Source: Streptomyces cupreus (GTDB lineage Bacteria > Actinomycetota > Actinomycetes > Streptomycetales > Streptomycetaceae). From it: a stretch of DNA of 64,000 nt. Below the pieces are notes generated by a model. That model had not been told where the DNA came from, did no database searches, and was given only the letters and a program-made list of their open reading frames with translations. Shown in pieces: positions 61,460-64,000 of this stretch. The stretch's first letter is position 1; each line of letters starts with the position of its first letter. Position numbers and translations under genes: made by a program. Location of the stretch: the NCBI RefSeq assembly GCF_014257025.1, contig NZ_JACMSF010000029.1, forward strand, positions 1-64,000, in the 5' to 3' direction.

Positions 61460-62242
61460 TCAGATCGGCGACTGATCGGGGAGCGGGCGCAAGCGGTGGG
61501 CCTCGTCGAAGAGGACCCGTTCGGTCAGGCGGGCCGCGGTCAGCACGGCGAGGGCCGAGGCGGCCAGCAGCATGTACATCACGACGATCTGGTAGCGAAT
61601 CGCCGTGAACGGGTCGACTCCGGCCAGGATGAGACCCGTCATCGCGCCGGGCAGGCTGATCAGGCCGACGGTCTTGGTGGAGTCGATCACGGGGATGAGC
61701 GCGGTGCGCAGCGCTGACCGCAGGTGCGGGGCGAAGGCGTCGGCGGCGGACAGACCGAGCGCGAGACGTGCCTCGACCTGGAGCCGCGCGGTACGGGCCT
61801 CGTCCCGCAGCCGTATCAGGACCACGGCGGTGAACTGCATCGCACCGGAAACCACCATGCCGCCCGCGGGGATGACGACCCTGGGCCGGGCCTCGATCAC
61901 CTCCAGGACGAGGAGCACCCCCAGCGTGGCCGCGGTACCGACCGCGACGGCCGTGGTGGCGGTGACAGTCGCGCCCGGGAGGCCGCGGGCGCGGCGGCCG
62001 GCGACCTGCCCGGCGATGAGCGTCATCGCGGCGAGCCATCCGAAGGCGCCGACCAGTCCGGTGTGCTTGAAGACCACCAGCAAAATCGCCCCGACCGCGG
62101 CCAGTTGGAGCCCGGCGCGTACGGCCGCGAAGGTGATCTCGCGCCCCAGCCGCAGGCGACGGCGCCAGGCCACGACCACGGTGAGCGCGACGAGGGACAC
62201 CGAGGCGAGCACCCCCGCCCAGCCGGGTACTGCCGCGTTCAC
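61460..62242 (-). CDS. fetB: FetB-like metal ABC exporter permease
   Basis: A 260-residue UPF0014/FetB membrane protein: VVIPAGGMVVSGAMQFTAVV, RSALRTALIPVIDSTKTVGL, SLPGAMTGLILAGVDPFTAI, all family hallmarks. About seven helices are visible. In Escherichia coli FetAB exports iron and protects against oxidative stress. The start at 62242 overlaps the ATPase gene by 4 nt. It is the last gene of a chromate transporter-FetA-FetB operon. Confidence 0.88.
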   Translation of the reverse strand: MNAAVPGWAGVLASVSLVALTVVVAWRRRLRLGREITFAAVRAGLQLAAVGAILLVVFKHTGLVGAFGWLAAMTLIAGQVAGRRARGLPGATVTATTAVAVGTAATLGVLLVLEVIEARPRVVIPAGGMVVSGAMQFTAVVLIRLRDEARTARLQVEARLALGLSAADAFAPHLRSALRTALIPVIDSTKTVGLISLPGAMTGLILAGVDPFTAIRYQIVVMYMLLAASALAVLTAARLTERVLFDEAHRLRPLPDQSPI

Positions 62243-62931
62243 ACCCCCTCCTGGAGAGAGGCGATCCGGTCAGCGGTGCCGGAAGCGATCAGCCGTCCGT
62301 CCTCCAGCACGAGGACCTGGTCGGCGATCCGCCGCACCTGCGCAGCGTCGTGGCTGACGACGACCACGGTCATCCCGTCGGCCACAAGTTCACCGATCAC
62401 TCTCTCCACCGCCTTCGTGGCATGCGCGTCCAGTGCGGAGGTGGGCTCGTCCACCAGCAGGACATGGGGCTCGACGGCCAAGGCCCGCGCCAGACACACC
62501 CGTTGCGCCTCACCACCCGAGAGACCGGACGTCGCCCGGCCGACCGCACCCGAGGGCAGACCCAGACGCCCGAGCAGTGCGGCTGCCGCGTCCTCGTCCA
62601 AGTCGGGGCGTCCGATCCGCAGTTCGTCCAGCACTCGGTCGGTGAGCACGACCGGCCGCTGCGCGACGAGCGCGACCTCGCGCCGAAGTGCGAGCACGTC
62701 CCAGGCCGGCAGCGGGCGCCCCTGATAGCTCACGGCCCCGGCGGTGGGCTCCTCAAAACGGTTCAGGAGCCGCAGCAGCGTGGATTTACCCGCCCCTGAC
62801 GGCCCGACCAGCATCGTGCACGCACCGGCAGGCACCCGGCAGGTCACGCCGTCGAGCAACAGCGCGGAGGAGCGCCGTACGGTCACCCCCTCCAGGACGA
62901 GGACAGGGCTCGGCCCGCCGGAGATCGACAC
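62239..62931 (-). CDS. fetA: FetA-like metal ABC exporter ATPase
   Basis: A 230-residue ATPase: Walker A GPSGAGKST, signature LSGGEAQRV, Walker B VLLVDEPTSALD, switch VSHD. LLLDGVTCRVPAGACTMLVG and YQGRPLPAWDVLALRREVAL match FetA-type exporters. The GTG at 62931 lies 3 nt after the chromate-transporter stop, so translation is coupled. Confidence 0.88.
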   Translation of the reverse strand: MSISGGPSPVLVLEGVTVRRSSALLLDGVTCRVPAGACTMLVGPSGAGKSTLLRLLNRFEEPTAGAVSYQGRPLPAWDVLALRREVALVAQRPVVLTDRVLDELRIGRPDLDEDAAAALLGRLGLPSGAVGRATSGLSGGEAQRVCLARALAVEPHVLLVDEPTSALDAHATKAVERVIGELVADGMTVVVVSHDAAQVRRIADQVLVLEDGRLIASGTADRIASLQEGV

Positions 62932-62934
62932 GGA

Positions 62935-64000
62935 TCAGCTTCCGGTCAGCCCGGCCAGTGGGGCCACCAGGCCGAGGCCGGCGCACACGCCCAACGTGCG
63001 CAGAACGCTCCAGCGCACCCGGAAGATCAGAACGACGGCGACGAGCGCGATCCCGAGGGCAACGGGACGGAAGGTCGCGAGATCCGGCACTGCGAGGTGC
63101 AGGAGGCCGAACGTGCGGTCGTCCACAGTGGTGAAGAGGGTGTGCTCGGCGAAGTAGAGCGCGAGGTTGGCGATGACACCGACGACGGCCGCGGTGATGC
63201 CGCTCAGTACGGCGGAGACGTGCTTGTTGCCGCGCAGACGCTCGATGTACGGGGCGCCGAGGAAGATGAACAGGAAGCACGGCACGAAGGTGACCCAGGT
63301 GGTCAACAGCGCGCCGAGCAGAGCGGCCGCCCACGGGTCGAGGGAACCCGCGTCCCGGTAGGCACCGAGGAACGCGACGAACTGCACCACCATGATCAGC
63401 GGCCCCGGCGTGGTCTCGGCCAGCGCCAGTCCACGCACCATCTCCCCCGCGCTCAGCCAGCCGTACGTCTGCACGGCCTGCTGGGCGACGTAGGCGAGGA
63501 CGGCGTAGGCGCCGCCGAAGGTGACGAGCGCGGTGCCGGAGAAGAACAAGCCCTGGGTGGTGAAGACACTCCCAGTGCCGGTGAGGGCCGCGACGGCAGC
63601 CACCGGGAGGCCCCACAACAGCAGGCCGACCAGCAGGATCCGCGCTGTACGGCGGCGGCTCGGGCGCTCATGGTGCAGCGCGTCATCGGGGATCAGTGGG
63701 GCTGGTCCGCCGTCTCCCGAACCGTGCGCGGCGGGCTTGAAGACGCCGGGCGCCCAACGGGCGATCAGCCATCCGGCCACCCCAGCGACGGCGATCACGA
63801 CAGGGAACGGCACCTGGAACAGAGCCAGCGCGGCGAAGGACGCCACCGCGAGACCGACCAGCAGCGGGTGCGTGAGCGAACGGCGGCCGACCCGCCACAC
63901 GGCCTGCGCGACGATGGCCACCACGGCAGGAGCGAGCCCGGCGAACAGCCCGGTGACCGCCACGGTCGTACCGAAGCCGACGTATAGCGCGGACAGCGCG
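62935..64000 (-). CDS. chrA: Chromate transporter ChrA (N-terminus outside window)
   Basis: A long-chain CHR-family transporter that exports chromate. The frame stays open to the window end (ALSALYVGFGTTVAVTGLFA), so about 30-40 N-terminal residues are outside. The second-half CHR domain is clear (GGAYAVLAYVAQQAVQTYGW, LALAETTPGPLIMVVQFVAF, LTTWVTFVPCFLFIFLGAPY), and the two CHR halves are joined by a charged linker around 63,660-63,740. It is the first gene of the operon with fetA and fetB. Confidence 0.88.
   Translation of the reverse strand, partial: ALSALYVGFGTTVAVTGLFAGLAPAVVAIVAQAVWRVGRRSLTHPLLVGLAVASFAALALFQVPFPVVIAVAGVAGWLIARWAPGVFKPAAHGSGDGGPAPLIPDDALHHERPSRRRTARILLVGLLLWGLPVAAVAALTGTGSVFTTQGLFFSGTALVTFGGAYAVLAYVAQQAVQTYGWLSAGEMVRGLALAETTPGPLIMVVQFVAFLGAYRDAGSLDPWAAALLGALLTTWVTFVPCFLFIFLGAPYIERLRGNKHVSAVLSGITAAVVGVIANLALYFAEHTLFTTVDDRTFGLLHLAVPDLATFRPVALGIALVAVVLIFRVRWSVLRTLGVCAGLGLVAPLAGLTGS

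Noticed and set aside
58793-61717. 974-codon plus-strand frame opposite the GMC-DUF1080 gene
   Set aside because: Antisense shadow: no domain, and the minus strand has clear FAD and DUF1080 motifs.

Overview
The DNA is very GC-rich, with strong G/C bias at third codon positions, GTG and TTG starts, many 4-nt ATGA/GTGA gene overlaps and LAxTG-type cell-wall anchors. It also carries DUF2180, DUF1490 and 'anchored-repeat' ABC-transporter families. This points to an actinomycete, most likely a Streptomyces chromosome. I see no rRNA, tRNA or CRISPR array.

Layout. (1) 1-6.3 kb: the C-terminal part of a flotillin-like protein and a giant AAA+ 'DNA repair ATPase'. (2) 6.3-14.5 kb: ion homeostasis, with a two-RCK channel-like protein divergent from a TrkH/TrkA potassium pair, a small membrane protein, a sodium:alanine symporter closed by a perfect 19-bp terminator hairpin, and an NhaA antiporter. 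(3) 14.5-32.6 kb: a decayed zone. An intact aquaglyceroporin, a DUF2180 protein, a STAS protein, an NfeD/SPFH pair and a few small genes sit among many truncated or frameshifted genes: IS1182 and IS110 pieces, an FAD oxidoreductase, an M50 protease, an SGNH hydrolase, a second copy of the RCK channel, a CPA1 antiporter, a hopanoid C-3 methylase HpnR, a PucR regulator, a PhoX phosphatase and a subtilase. (4) 31.6-58.1 kb: a large transition-metal, mainly zinc, island. (5) 58.2-64 kb: gene remnants, a GMC oxidoreductase fused to a DUF1080 (3-keto-disaccharide hydrolase) domain, a FetA/FetB metal exporter and a chromate transporter running off the end.

The metal island contains three cluster-9 ABC importers: 33.0-36.5 kb with two permeases; 40.6-47.7 kb, the surface-anchored type with three wall or secreted repeat proteins; and 47.9-50.6 kb. 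Export and buffering are provided by a CDF exporter under a CmtR-like repressor, a CtpC-like P-type ATPase next to a PacL/DUF1490 chaperone, and a 27-His protein. There is also a Fur-family regulator (probably Zur), a COG0523 GTPase with a WD40 protein and a ferredoxin-like partner, and two more ArsR sensors with textbook zinc sites. Zur-like 15-mers (close to TGAAAATGATTTTCA) lie ahead of the first importer, the surface operon and the regulator.

Between two of the importers lies a small biosynthetic-looking set: a SAM methyltransferase, a Cys-rich protein, and a Y4yA-like PLP decarboxylase fused to a second methyltransferase. This set is the best candidate for an undescribed system, perhaps a zinc-chelating metallophore coupled to the surface-anchored importer. 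The reading rests on context and is an inference.

Several otherwise good genes (COG0523 GTPase, P-type ATPase N-terminus, subtilase, ester cyclase) carry single frameshifts. These may be real decay or assembly errors.
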